40,183 nt of DNA from Nitrososphaerales archaeon (GCA_030745655.1 JASLOE010000005.1:1-40183); one strand, 5' to 3'; numbered from the stretch's first letter, positions 25,836 to 34,333 are shown. Numbers and translations are program-made. Notes: generated from the sequence alone by a model not told the origin.

Positions 25836-27295
25836 TCCGTAGAATCTTCTGTTATTCCATATTCTTTCCACTTAGAGTCAACAAGTTTCTCTGTCTCTTG
25901 GTCTGGTTTCACGACCTCTTGCCATGCCCTAGCGAACCCTTCCTCTTTCCACTTCACTGTAGCATCTATTCCAAGTTTAGACCCTAAATTTACCAAATGA
26001 GATGCTGGGTCTAGTGTATCGGTGGGAACATTATCCAGAATCAAAGTATCGCGCTTTGGATCAGTCCTTGTGGTTACTGCCCAAATAACTTCATTAATAT
26101 CATGAACGTTAATGTTATTGTCCACCACTACTATCATTTTTGTTAACATAAATTGGCCAAGACCCCATAGTCCCATCATAACTTTCCTTGCTTGACCAGG
26201 GTATCTCTTCTTTATTGCGACTATAGCTAATCCATGGAACCATCCGGCGGCAGGCATATTGACGTCCACAACTTCAGGCTGGAAGACTTGAATAAGAGGA
26301 AGAAACGATCTTTCAATTACTTTTCCTATATATGCGTCCTCAAGTATTGGTTTACCCACAACTGTAGTCAAATAAACTGGTTTTTCCCTTCGCATAACTC
26401 CTGTTAAGTGAAATAAAGGATAGAGGTCGGGAGCAGTATAGTAACCTGTATGGTCTCCGAATGGACCTTCAACTCTCATATTTTCAGGATCAACATAACC
26501 TTCCAAAACAATCTCGGCATTGGCTGGAACTTCAAGATCAATTGTTTTACATTTGGTTAACATAACTCCTTTCTTTCTCATGATTCCTGCGAAAAGGAAC
26601 TTATCCAAACCTTCAGGAACTGGAGCAACAGCTGAATAGATGGTGGCTGGGTCAGCACCAATAATCACCGCTACCTCTATCTTCCGATTTTCTTCTTGAG
26701 CCATCTTGAAGTGTTGTGCACCTCGTTTGTGTATCTGCCAATGCATACCTGCTGTTTTATCATCATAAATCTGCATCCTGTAGACACCAATATTTCGAAT
26801 TTCAGTTTCAGGATTCTTTGTCAATACAAGTCCAAATGTAATGAAACGACTGGCATCTTTGGGCCAAGTTTTAAGGGCTGGAAGGAAGGACAAGGTAGGA
26901 GAATCAGTTTCAATAATCTGATTTACTGGACCTTTTTTAACAATCTTAGGAGCAAATCCTGCCATTTCAGCCAATCGTGGGAGTGCACTGACCTTTCCCA
27001 AGATGCCGGATGGCATTTTCTGCGTAAGAATATCGGTAAGTCTTGATCCTATCTTCTCGAAGTTATCTGTATCAAGAGATATCTTCATTCTATTCATAGT
27101 ACCGAAGGCGTTTCCAAGTACGGGCATATCGAAACCTTTGACATTTTCAAATAAAATTGCTGGGCCTTTATTGTACATTACTCTCCTTAGAATTTCAGCC
27201 ATCTCTAGATCGACATTAACCTCAGTTGAAATTCTTCGAAGATTGTCTTTTTTCTCAAGTACATTGATAAAGTCACATAAGTTGTCAAAGACCAT
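25832..27295 (-). CDS. UbiD-family decarboxylase, candidate MqnL
   Basis: This 487-residue protein of the UbiD family has the markers ATIYSAVAPVPEG, EGPFGDHTGYYT and PAAGWFHGLAIVAIKKRYPGQ. The family uses prenylated FMN made by a UbiX partner, not seen in this window. In the futalosine pathway a UbiD-type enzyme (MqnL) decarboxylates 1,4-dihydroxy-6-naphthoate or its prenylated form. Position between a UbiA-type gene and menG/mqnD supports that role, but UbiD proteins have many substrates. The start is ATG 27295; the gene is divergent from the methyltransferase. Confidence 0.9.
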   Translation of the reverse strand: MVFDNLCDFINVLEKKDNLRRISTEVNVDLEMAEILRRVMYNKGPAILFENVKGFDMPVLGNAFGTMNRMKISLDTDNFEKIGSRLTDILTQKMPSGILGKVSALPRLAEMAGFAPKIVKKGPVNQIIETDSPTLSFLPALKTWPKDASRFITFGLVLTKNPETEIRNIGVYRMQIYDDKTAGMHWQIHKRGAQHFKMAQEENRKIEVAVIIGADPATIYSAVAPVPEGLDKFLFAGIMRKKGVMLTKCKTIDLEVPANAEIVLEGYVDPENMRVEGPFGDHTGYYTAPDLYPLFHLTGVMRREKPVYLTTVVGKPILEDAYIGKVIERSFLPLIQVFQPEVVDVNMPAAGWFHGLAIVAIKKRYPGQARKVMMGLWGLGQFMLTKMIVVVDNNINVHDINEVIWAVTTRTDPKRDTLILDNVPTDTLDPASHLVNLGSKLGIDATVKWKEEGFARAWQEVVKPDQETEKLVDSKWKEYGITEDSTD

Positions 27296-27401
27296 GTTTT
27301 TTCACTTAAATCGATATGATAGATATGGTTAATATAAGGGTTCACTGAATTGGCATAAGAGGAAGTGTAAATTCTTTAGGTATATACGGGGGTGCTGATG
27401 T

Positions 27402-28133
27402 ATGGATCAGAAAACAGGTGGACTTAATGAAGAATGGGATAAAGTTATAGATGTATTATCTCAGATAATCCCTGTCTATGATCGGGTCAACCACTTCATA
27501 TCATTTGGTAAAGACTTAGTTTATAGAAGAGAGGGAATTTTGAAGACCGTTAAATCAAATGACATAGTCTTGGATGCAGGTGCTGGTCCTGGAGTTATGA
27601 GTCAGATACTCTTGCAATCCGTACAGGATACAGGGAATTTGGTGATGCTTGACCCACTGAAGGTTATGCTTTCTCAGGCACGAAGGCGTATTGTAGACAA
27701 AAGTATTCATTTTTCTCTCGGGATATTTGAGAATCTTCCCTTTAGAGATAAGAGTTTTGATGTTGTGATGACAGGTTTTTCCTTAAGAGATGCTGGGAAT
27801 CTCCATTTTGCTGTGACAGAAATACATAGAGTTTTGAAGGACGGAGGCAGTTTTCTTATTGTTGATCTTGGGAAACCGAATAATCGATTTTTTCGGTGGA
27901 TAACCGGTATACATTGGAGATATCTCGTTGGGCTACTAGGGTTTATTGCAGCTGGGAGAAAAGGTTTACTTTTCACTACTCTTTATACAACTTACAAGAA
28001 GCTTCTCACCAACGAAGAGCAGAAGAACCTTCTTGAAGAAATTTTTTCTGAAGTATCCTTTCAGACCAGAATGTTAGGTGGAGTAGTAATCGTGAAATGT
28101 AAGAAGACTGAATCAAATACAATAAATCTTTAA
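27402..28133 (+). CDS. menG: UbiE/MenG-type SAM methyltransferase
   Basis: This 243-residue class I methyltransferase has VLDAGAGPGVMSQIL as the SAM-binding loop (about 56-70), ENLPFRDKSFDVVMTGFSLRD as the conserved second region, and a C-terminal substrate region with few conserved residues. UbiE/MenG methylates demethylmenaquinone, the last step of menaquinone synthesis. The start, ATG 27402, follows the G-rich GGGGGTG. It lies 25 bases before mqnD on the same strand, so both likely share a transcript. Confidence 0.88.
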   Translation: MDQKTGGLNEEWDKVIDVLSQIIPVYDRVNHFISFGKDLVYRREGILKTVKSNDIVLDAGAGPGVMSQILLQSVQDTGNLVMLDPLKVMLSQARRRIVDKSIHFSLGIFENLPFRDKSFDVVMTGFSLRDAGNLHFAVTEIHRVLKDGGSFLIVDLGKPNNRFFRWITGIHWRYLVGLLGFIAAGRKGLLFTTLYTTYKKLLTNEEQKNLLEEIFSEVSFQTRMLGGVVIVKCKKTESNTINL

Positions 28134-28158
28134 AGACATTTGGTTTTCAAGTCCATAT

Positions 28159-28983
28159 ATGAAAGTGCGAATTGGCCGTAGTCCTGATGCTGATGATGCC
28201 TTCATGTATTATGCTCTAGTGAAGGATAAAGTAAATATGAAAAATGTGGAATTAACTCACATAGTTGAGGATATTGAAAGTTTGAATCAACGATCCCGCG
28301 CTGCAGAATTGGAGGTTACAGCTATATCTGCGAATGCTTACGGATATGTAAGCGACAAGTATTATATTCTTAGTGTAGGTAGCAGTCAAGGAATAGGGTA
28401 TGGTCCAATTCTAGTTGCACGTAACGATATTCCTCTAGACGAAATTCCAAATAAAACGATAGCTATACCTGGAAAATTAACTACTGCCAATCTCGTACTC
28501 AAGATGGCTCTTGGTGACGTTAATGTCGTGGAGATGAGCTTCGATAAAATAATTGGAGCTGTTGTTAGGGGTGATATTGACGTAGGTTTAGTTATCCATG
28601 AAGGTCAGATCACTCATAAACAGCATAATTTGACCAATATTTTAGATTTAGGAAAGTGGTGGGATAAAGAGACAGGGGGTCAACCTCTTCCGCTTGGATT
28701 AGATGTATCCAGAAAGGATTTAGGGATAGAGTTTGCTCGTGACTTTAGGGACGTTCTTAGAAATTCCATTCGTTATGCCTTTGATCATAAAGAAGATGCA
28801 CTTGACTACGCTATGCAATACGCTAGAGACATACCGCGCGATATAGTTGAACGCTTTGTCTATATGTATGTAAATGATTTGACCTTAAATATGGGTGAAA
28901 CGGGAGAGCAAGCTCTTAAGACATTATTTGATCGTGCTTCTAAGCAAGGGCTTTTACCATCTATTTCGCTAGAATTTATATGA
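28159..28983 (+). CDS. mqnD: MqnD, 1,4-dihydroxy-6-naphthoate synthase
   Basis: This 274-residue protein with a periplasmic-binding-protein fold starts VRIGRSPDADDAFMYYAL. Further MqnD motifs are EVTAISANAYGYVSDKYYIL, GSSQGIGYGPILVAR and VGLVIHEGQITHKQHNL, with DLGKWWDKETGGQPLPLGL. MqnD turns cyclic dehypoxanthine futalosine into 1,4-dihydroxy-6-naphthoate. Length fits the family. It is cotranscribed with menG and converges on mqnA, with 33 bases between stops. Confidence 0.93.
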   Translation: MKVRIGRSPDADDAFMYYALVKDKVNMKNVELTHIVEDIESLNQRSRAAELEVTAISANAYGYVSDKYYILSVGSSQGIGYGPILVARNDIPLDEIPNKTIAIPGKLTTANLVLKMALGDVNVVEMSFDKIIGAVVRGDIDVGLVIHEGQITHKQHNLTNILDLGKWWDKETGGQPLPLGLDVSRKDLGIEFARDFRDVLRNSIRYAFDHKEDALDYAMQYARDIPRDIVERFVYMYVNDLTLNMGETGEQALKTLFDRASKQGLLPSISLEFI

Positions 28984-29016
28984 TATTTTCCTATGAAGTT
29001 TTCACGTCTAGTAGAT

Positions 29017-29784
29017 TTATTTTTTTATTTCGTTTAGGAATCGTTTCAAGCCTTTCTCAACATCATTATTGAAATCTAGTTTAATCATCTGAAAATATTG
29101 TAGAAGAAGTTTGACTGGAAGATTCAGTCTGATTGATGCATGACGAGCTATTTCGTCAAGACTTTCTTCTCTATACTTAACGGCTTTGGAGAGCAGTTCA
29201 ACTGCTTTTCTTATCCTTTCCGGTTCTTTTTGAGTGATATTTGAGTTGGCTACTGTTACTGCAAATACAGCTGGAGTATGCGTTAGATTCCACCATTCTT
29301 CACCTATGTCATAGATAGTTCTATAACCATTAATCGTTGACATTAAAGCATCATCCCCTATTGTTAGAGCGAAGGGAGCTTCACTTAGGAGGTCTTTAGC
29401 ATCTGCCCCTATATTAGTAACAAAATTTACATTGATGCCTTTTCTTTCAAGAATGATCTTAAGCATCATGATTGATGTTTCTGTATGGTTTGTTACCGCG
29501 ATTGTGTCACCGTTTTGTATGGAAGTTTCACCATCAGAGACTACGATAGAACTTAGTGATGGACCGACACTATGTACAGATAGGGCTGGCACCACCTTCA
29601 ACTCTCGTTCATGAGCGATTAGACTGGCAGACGCCACAGGAGCAATATCTAGTTCTCCAGAAATTACCTTCAGCATCAACTCTTTCGGTGTCGCTGAAAT
29701 TATCTTCACATCCTCAAACTTGTTCTTCTCAAAGTAGTAGAATGCAGAGTCGCTATGGCTGAAAGATATTCTACCTATTCGAAT
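29017..29784 (-). CDS. mqnA: MqnA, chorismate dehydratase, with non-canonical start
   Basis: MqnA removes water from chorismate to give 3-enolpyruvylbenzoate. The track protein (230 residues from GTG 29709) lacks the family N-terminus. The frame continues upstream with IRIGRISFSHSDSAFYYF, which matches the start of MqnA, but no ATG, GTG or TTG exists in that extension before an in-frame stop. ATT at 29784 (or ACG 29787) is the likely start, 6-9 bases after GGTGAT. Alternatively, an ATG at 29795 in another frame would join if one A were missing from the AAAA run. The gene begins 14 bases after the mqnE stop. Confidence 0.85.
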   Translation of the reverse strand: MRIGRISFSHSDSAFYYFEKNKFEDVKIISATPKELMLKVISGELDIAPVASASLIAHERELKVVPALSVHSVGPSLSSIVVSDGETSIQNGDTIAVTNHTETSIMMLKIILERKGINVNFVTNIGADAKDLLSEAPFALTIGDDALMSTINGYRTIYDIGEEWWNLTHTPAVFAVTVANSNITQKEPERIRKAVELLSKAVKYREESLDEIARHASIRLNLPVKLLLQYFQMIKLDFNNDVEKGLKRFLNEIKK

Positions 29785-29798
29785 CGTTTTAGCATCAC

Positions 29799-30926
29799 CT
29801 ACAGATAATTTAGAACATTATACAATGTATCCCTTTCCGCGGGAATCCTGCCTATCTCTTTTGCAATATGAACAATAGATTCTTTAGTAGCTATCTCATT
29901 TCTACCTGTAGATCTGTAAACTTTTTCATTTAGGGCTGTCCCTACAAGATCATTTCCTCCATAGGTTAAAACAATCTGAGCTACTTTTTTACCCAGTGCA
30001 ACCCAATATATTGCAATATTGTTGATACTACCTGCTAGAAGAAGTCTCGAAGTTGCATAAACTCTTAGATCATCAAATACTGAAGAAGGACCATTAACTC
30101 TTCCCGAAATTAAAAGTTCAGTATTTTCTGGACTATATTTTAATGGAATAAAGGATAAAAACCCTGACGTTCGTTTCTGCAATTCTCTAATCTTCAAAAT
30201 ATGATCTACTCTATGCTCAGTCTTTTCAACATGACCATAAAGCATTGTGGAGTTGCCTCGAATTCCTTGTTTGTGGGCTATTTCCGCTGCATTAAGCCAT
30301 TCTTCACCACTACACTTAGAGGCAGCTGCAACAATCTTTCTTATTTCAGGGTTAAAGATTTCTGCGCCTCCACCTGCATTAGCATCTATCCCTGCATCCT
30401 TAAACCGTGAGAAAACTTCAGTAATTGAGTTATTAGTTAACTTAGATATGAAGATAATTTCAATCATTGTTAACGCCTTTACAGTTACATTAGGCCACTT
30501 AGTTTTGATACCTCTGAAGATATTCTCGTAGAACTCGATCTGAAGGTCAGGATTAAGTCCACCGACTATATGAATCTCGGTGGCTCCATTATTGACTGCT
30601 TTCTTTACGCGCTCCAATACTTGAGGAACTGAGAGAGTATACCCTCCGCTTACTTTCTTTCCTTTCTTGTAAGGTCTATAAAATGCGCATATGGAACATT
30701 TCGCCACACATATATTCGAGTAATTCAGATTATAGCTTGATACAAAAGTAACTTTGTCACCAACAAGTTTCTTCCTGACATTATCAGCCACTAATCCCAG
30801 TAGGTGAATGTCATCAATATTCATTAAAGAGACCCCATCGTTGAAATCAAGTTCTTCACCATGAATTGCTTTTTCAAGTGCCTTGGAAGCAGATGAATCA
30901 GCTATAATGGTCTCTAAAGTTCGCAA
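29799..30926 (-). CDS. mqnE: MqnE, aminofutalosine synthase (radical SAM)
   Basis: This 375-residue radical SAM enzyme has the iron-sulfur motif CVAKCSIC (C73, C77, C80). It also has GGLNPDLQIEFYENIF, DANAGGGAEIF and STMLYGHVEKTEHRVDHILKIRELQ, which place it in the MqnE branch. MqnE couples 3-enolpyruvylbenzoate and SAM to aminodeoxyfutalosine. It is a paralogue of mqnC, which lies head to head 59 bases away, and mqnA follows on the same strand. The start is TTG 30926, consistent with a leaderless transcript from the shared TATA element. Confidence 0.93.
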   Translation of the reverse strand: MRTLETIIADSSASKALEKAIHGEELDFNDGVSLMNIDDIHLLGLVADNVRKKLVGDKVTFVSSYNLNYSNICVAKCSICAFYRPYKKGKKVSGGYTLSVPQVLERVKKAVNNGATEIHIVGGLNPDLQIEFYENIFRGIKTKWPNVTVKALTMIEIIFISKLTNNSITEVFSRFKDAGIDANAGGGAEIFNPEIRKIVAAASKCSGEEWLNAAEIAHKQGIRGNSTMLYGHVEKTEHRVDHILKIRELQKRTSGFLSFIPLKYSPENTELLISGRVNGPSSVFDDLRVYATSRLLLAGSINNIAIYWVALGKKVAQIVLTYGGNDLVGTALNEKVYRSTGRNEIATKESIVHIAKEIGRIPAERDTLYNVLNYL

Positions 30927-30950
30927 TCTCTTAAATACAAAAATAGTGCA

Positions 30951-30958
30951 TTATATTT
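30951..30958. promoter_or_regulatory. Shared TATA-like element between divergent mqnE and mqnC
   Basis: TTATATTT reads AAATATAA on the other strand. It is about 32 bases from the mqnC ATG and about 28 bases from the mqnE TTG, so one element could place both starts near the first codons. No second strong TATA-like element at suitable spacing is seen in the 59-base gap. Confidence 0.45.
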
Positions 30959-30985
30959 CCTTTACTCCCAAGAGATTGAGGATCT

Positions 30986-32116
30986 ATGGTTATTGACACA
31001 AAAATGCTTGGTCTATTACTCCGTGACTCTGACATTTACAGTATTCTTGAAAAGGCTCTTCACGGTGACAGACTCGGATTTAAAGACATAAATTATCTAA
31101 TGAAATCTCAGGATACTCATCTCATCGGCTTAGTTGCTGATAGAATCAGAAAGGAAATAGTAGGAGATACAGTCACATTTATTCCAAACCAGATTCTGAA
31201 CTACACGAATATCTGTACTGTACGATGTGATTTCTGCGCATTTTATAGGAATAGTGGTGATAAAGATAGTTATACGTTGAATCCTAGTCAAGTGATTGAT
31301 AGAGCTGTTAAGGCCTGGTCCCAATATAATACTAAACAGGTTTTAATTCAGGGTGGAGTGAATCCTGAGATTTCTATTGAATATTACGAAGAGATTTTTC
31401 ATGGCATCAAAGAGAAGACTAAAAATTTAGCTATTCATGGATTAAGCACTTCAGAGATAGAGTTTATCTCAAAGAAAGAAAGGATAAGTATTAAGGAGGT
31501 ACTTCAACGCTTGCAAAATTCTGGGCTAGATTCTATCCCAGGTGCAGGTGGAGAAATTCTTGTAGATAGAATTAGGAAGAAGATTGGGCGGCGCCTTTCA
31601 TCTGTTAATGGATGGTTGCGAGTTATGGAAGAGGCACACAAGCTAAACATCCCTACTTCAGCCACTATGATGTATGGACATATCGAAAGCGAGACTGATA
31701 GGGCTAAACACCTTCTCACGATAAGGGAGTTACAGAAGAAGACTGGAGGATTTATGGCATTTATAGGCTGGAATTTTGAGTCTGGGTCCACTAAGCTAGA
31801 GCAAGACGGATTAGTCACCCATTCTTTGGGAGGAATGGAGCTTCTTAGAATAGTTGCAGCTGCTAGAATAGTGTTCAGAGAACTTATCCGGAATATCCAG
31901 TCATCATGGCTGACTAACAGCATTTCGATGGCACAGGTAGCATTAATTAATGGTGCCAATGACTGGGGAGGTACACTTTATGATGAAGAAGTGATACCGG
32001 CTACTGGGAAACAAGTTAGAGATATAAAGGCTCAGGAAATAGTACATTCAGTCAAAAATATGAATAGACCGATTGCTGAAAGAGATAATTTTTACAAGAT
32101 ATTACGGTACCTATAA
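30986..32116 (+). CDS. mqnC: MqnC, cyclic dehypoxanthine futalosine synthase (radical SAM)
   Basis: This 376-residue radical SAM enzyme has CTVRCDFC (C77, C81, C84). It also has GLDSIPGAGGEIL, MMYGHIESETDRAKHL and GANDWGGTLYDEEV, which fit MqnC rather than MqnE. It cyclises dehypoxanthine futalosine. It is transcribed away from mqnE. With mqnA, mqnE and mqnD nearby, the aromatic part of the futalosine route is covered except the N-ribosyl cleavage step (MqnB/MTAN). Confidence 0.92.
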   Translation: MVIDTKMLGLLLRDSDIYSILEKALHGDRLGFKDINYLMKSQDTHLIGLVADRIRKEIVGDTVTFIPNQILNYTNICTVRCDFCAFYRNSGDKDSYTLNPSQVIDRAVKAWSQYNTKQVLIQGGVNPEISIEYYEEIFHGIKEKTKNLAIHGLSTSEIEFISKKERISIKEVLQRLQNSGLDSIPGAGGEILVDRIRKKIGRRLSSVNGWLRVMEEAHKLNIPTSATMMYGHIESETDRAKHLLTIRELQKKTGGFMAFIGWNFESGSTKLEQDGLVTHSLGGMELLRIVAAARIVFRELIRNIQSSWLTNSISMAQVALINGANDWGGTLYDEEVIPATGKQVRDIKAQEIVHSVKNMNRPIAERDNFYKILRYL

Positions 32117-32531
32117 CTCTAAAATAAGATAATACTACTTCTGCATAACAGATTACATGTGAATGAATACACTACAACCACTCGATTATATCCCAACAGA
32201 GTAAGAAATGATTACGATCGACTATTTCCTTCCATGGTTAGTACAAAAAGAATCGTTTGGCTGTTTTTTTTATTCATAATATTGGCAATATATTGAGACA
32301 AATGGGCATAACATCTGAGATGTTTGGAATTAAAGATGAGATATGATGACATAATTTTATGAATTTAGTTAATTTTTCATCTGGTGATAAAGTTATGTAT
32401 AAAGGTATGACTGGTGTTTATTGATTCAGTAGAATATGAACACATAAAAATCAAACTAGGAGATAATTTGTATATAGTTGTTAATACAGAGGACGTAGAA
32501 TTAATTGAATAAATTTTGAGCTTTATCCGAA
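32117..32531. other. Gene-poor gap of about 415 bases
   Basis: Between mqnC and the next unknown gene the sequence is AT-rich. I see T-tracts such as GGCTGTTTTTTTTATT near 32260-32275 that could end transcripts, and a broken small ORF (listed separately) at 32359-32512. No tRNA, repeat array or mobile-element end is visible. Confidence 0.5.
32359..32512 (+). pseudogene. Small frameshifted ORF, SH3/KOW-like remnant
   Basis: An ATG frame at 32359 encodes MNLVNFSSGDKVMYKGMTGV and stops. The +1 frame then gives IDSVEYEHIKIKLGDNLYI and ends in EDVELIE with a stop at 32512. The two halves make one sensible protein of about 50 residues of beta-barrel type, with SGDKVMYKGMTGV resembling a KOW-like strand-turn. 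The break falls in GGTGTTTATTGATT. This may be a real mutation, a sequencing indel or programmed shifting; the family is not named. Confidence 0.4.
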
Positions 32532-33095
32532 TTATTGAATAACGTTTAATTTTGTTTTTGAATGACCGGGTAGGTCATTTTCAACAAAATTCTCCCCGCT
32601 TATTGTAATCTTTGCAGTCTGTGGTAAATCACCTGATTCAAGCCATCCTGTGAAGATTTTTATTTCTTGGAAAAGCCGTTCAATTTGTAAGGGTTTTTTT
32701 GCGTTGACTTCGTCGTAGCAAGAAACAATATGTCCCATGTGTACATTTTGAATCCCCAAATATTTGGTTACGTAATATAAGAAGAAGGTCACTGCCTCTT
32801 GGTGAGTTTGTGGTGATTTCTTAGCATAGAGCTCACTAAGAGAAGGGCTATGTTCATCACCCTCTAGGTTAATGGGGATTGGTTTTTGGTCAACGTGTTT
32901 TTTCATCATGGTTTCCTGCCTAACATTTTTTGAATCTTTTTGAAGAAACTTTTTCTTAGAAGCTTTTACTGTAACTGATTCATTTACGAATTTCTTTCCA
33001 TACTTATCAAGAAGCTTTATGATAAAATCTTCGCTTCCTTCTACTTCAATAATTCCTTCATTCATATTGATTTTTGCTTTTGCGGCTTCAACCAT
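32532..33095 (-). CDS. Conserved archaeal hypothetical protein, two-domain
   Basis: The N-terminal region (EAAKAKINMNEGIIEVEGSE...) looks like a short beta domain. A charged linker follows. The C-terminal part, LSELYAKKSPQTHQEAVTFF followed by YYVTKYLGIQNVHMGHI, looks like a helical, winged-helix-like domain. Proteins of this layout occur in Thaumarchaeota and relatives, but I know no function. The track starts at 33176; I place the start at ATG 33095 (187 residues), because a GTATATATGG element on the minus strand (33118-33128) sits about 25-30 bases upstream. The extra 27 residues are Lys/Ile-rich and not family-like. Confidence 0.65.
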   Translation of the reverse strand: MVEAAKAKINMNEGIIEVEGSEDFIIKLLDKYGKKFVNESVTVKASKKKFLQKDSKNVRQETMMKKHVDQKPIPINLEGDEHSPSLSELYAKKSPQTHQEAVTFFLYYVTKYLGIQNVHMGHIVSCYDEVNAKKPLQIERLFQEIKIFTGWLESGDLPQTAKITISGENFVENDLPGHSKTKLNVIQ

Positions 33096-33233
33096 TTCAT
33101 TTAGTTTTTGTGTAATTGAGTATATATGGATTTTTGAATTTAAAAATAATTGTTTTTTTATTATTTTCTTATTCACACCTAAGAATAAGAGAACTTATTA
33201 GTTTCTAGGGGCCAATCTTGAATTTGTTGTAAT

Positions 33234-33356
33234 ATGGTCGTTGGTTATTGTCGTGATTGTAAGAGATTTGTGCCTGATGCAGATTGTGATGGAGGATTGT
33301 GTCCATATTGTGAAGGAGAAAATGTTTCATGCAATCTCCAGAAGAATGATGAATAA
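33234..33356 (+). CDS. 40-residue zinc-knuckle-like protein
   Basis: The ATG frame (too short for the ORF track) encodes 40 residues with five regularly placed cysteines: CRDCKRF..., DC, CPYCEGENV and SC. Two CxxC pairs 20 residues apart suggest a zinc ribbon. Small acidic zinc-finger proteins like this are common in archaea, but the partner is unknown. The stop is 2 bases from the end of the convergent VIT1-family gene. Codon use looks coding. Function is unassigned. Confidence 0.6.
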   Translation: MVVGYCRDCKRFVPDADCDGGLCPYCEGENVSCNLQKNDE

Positions 33357-33358
33357 GA

Positions 33359-34111
33359 CTAGGTGAATGTGCCGGTTAATACCAAAGATAAGAGTACTTC
33401 GCCTATCAGGTAAGGTATGACTGCAGCTACTATTCCTATCCCGACCATTTCAAGGCCGGATACAATCCAATGTCTGTCTGTAAATGTGGTCTTCCAGCAT
33501 CCAATAATAAATAGGGACAAATATGTTAAGATGGCAGAGATTATCAGACTGTTTAGTGGTGTCGGTATTAGAAAGAATGGAAGTATGGGGATCATACCTC
33601 CAGCTAAGAATGCAGTTAACATAATCAAACCTATTTTGAATGGTGGTTCAAACCTTTTTTCAATAAGCCCCAATTCTTCTTTCATCATTACGTCAAGCCA
33701 AACTTCCTCATCACTAGTAATTCGATTCACAATCATGTTAATTTCTTCATCATTAAAAGATGCTTTATTCCGATACATAATTCTGATCTCTTCTTTTTCC
33801 ACCTCTGGTACTTGCTCAATTTCTATTTTCTCTCTACTGATCTCACTCCTATGATGCTCTATCTCAGATTTGGATGAGATGTATGCCCCTATACCCATAG
33901 ATATAGCGCCAGCGATAACTCCTGAAATCCCTACTGCAATGATGTGGTTTTGTGCAAAAGATCCGCCGGTTACTCCAGCGAGAAGAGCAAGTAATGAAAT
34001 TGAACCATCATTAAAACCAAACACTATTTCACGTACATTGGTTCGTTTATGCCACTGTTCAGCTTCTTCAATATTCTTCCTTGCATTTTCAAGAATTTTT
34101 TTGTGGTCCAC
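33359..34111 (-). CDS. VIT1/CCC1-family metal transporter
   Basis: This 250-residue membrane protein has the VIT1 signature REIVFGFNDGSISLLALLAGVTGG in its first helix, followed by IGAYISSKSEIEHHRSE. A charged cytoplasmic region follows (EKEEIRIMYRNKASFNDEEIN..., DVMMKEELGL), then three further helices. CCC1/VIT1 proteins move Fe2+ or Mn2+ across membranes; the Glu/Met-rich cytoplasmic part is the metal-binding region in plant VIT1. Direction and metal here are inferred. The gene stands alone on the minus strand. Confidence 0.9.
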   Translation of the reverse strand: MDHKKILENARKNIEEAEQWHKRTNVREIVFGFNDGSISLLALLAGVTGGSFAQNHIIAVGISGVIAGAISMGIGAYISSKSEIEHHRSEISREKIEIEQVPEVEKEEIRIMYRNKASFNDEEINMIVNRITSDEEVWLDVMMKEELGLIEKRFEPPFKIGLIMLTAFLAGGMIPILPFFLIPTPLNSLIISAILTYLSLFIIGCWKTTFTDRHWIVSGLEMVGIGIVAAVIPYLIGEVLLSLVLTGTFT

Positions 34112-34261
34112 TTTGATTATTTCACTGGTGATTACTATTTGGGGGGATACTAAGTTTTGATAAATCTTTCCAGTAGATGCTTGACGTCTTGTTAGATTCT
34201 ATTCTAAATAGAAATGGTTTTATTGTACTTGAATTTAGCTCAGGAATAGGAAAGAGCAATA

Positions 34262-34333
34262 ATGGACAGAGACATCTTTACAACCTGCACATATTTTGCT
34301 TGTTGTCTATGCTGTAGTCTGGTCCAGCCTTAA
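34262..34333 (+). CDS. Cysteine-rich 23-codon leader peptide before cysteine synthase
   Basis: The ATG frame encodes 23 residues with five cysteines, four of them close together (TCTYFACCLCCS). It is preceded by GGAAAGAG and a TTTTATT element at 34218-34224. The stop TAA (34331-34333) lies inside the 5' arm of a hairpin that covers the start region of the cysteine synthase gene 33 bases further on. Cys is a rare residue, so five in 23 beside a Cys-making enzyme suggests a leader peptide that senses Cys-tRNA supply. There is no proof of translation. Confidence 0.5.
   Translation: MDRDIFTTCTYFACCLCCSLVQP

Noticed and set aside
32117-32531. Possible CRISPR array, transposon end or RNA gene in the largest gap
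   Set aside because: No direct-repeat spacing, terminal inverted repeats or tRNA-like fold could be found by eye; only AT-rich DNA and one broken small ORF.
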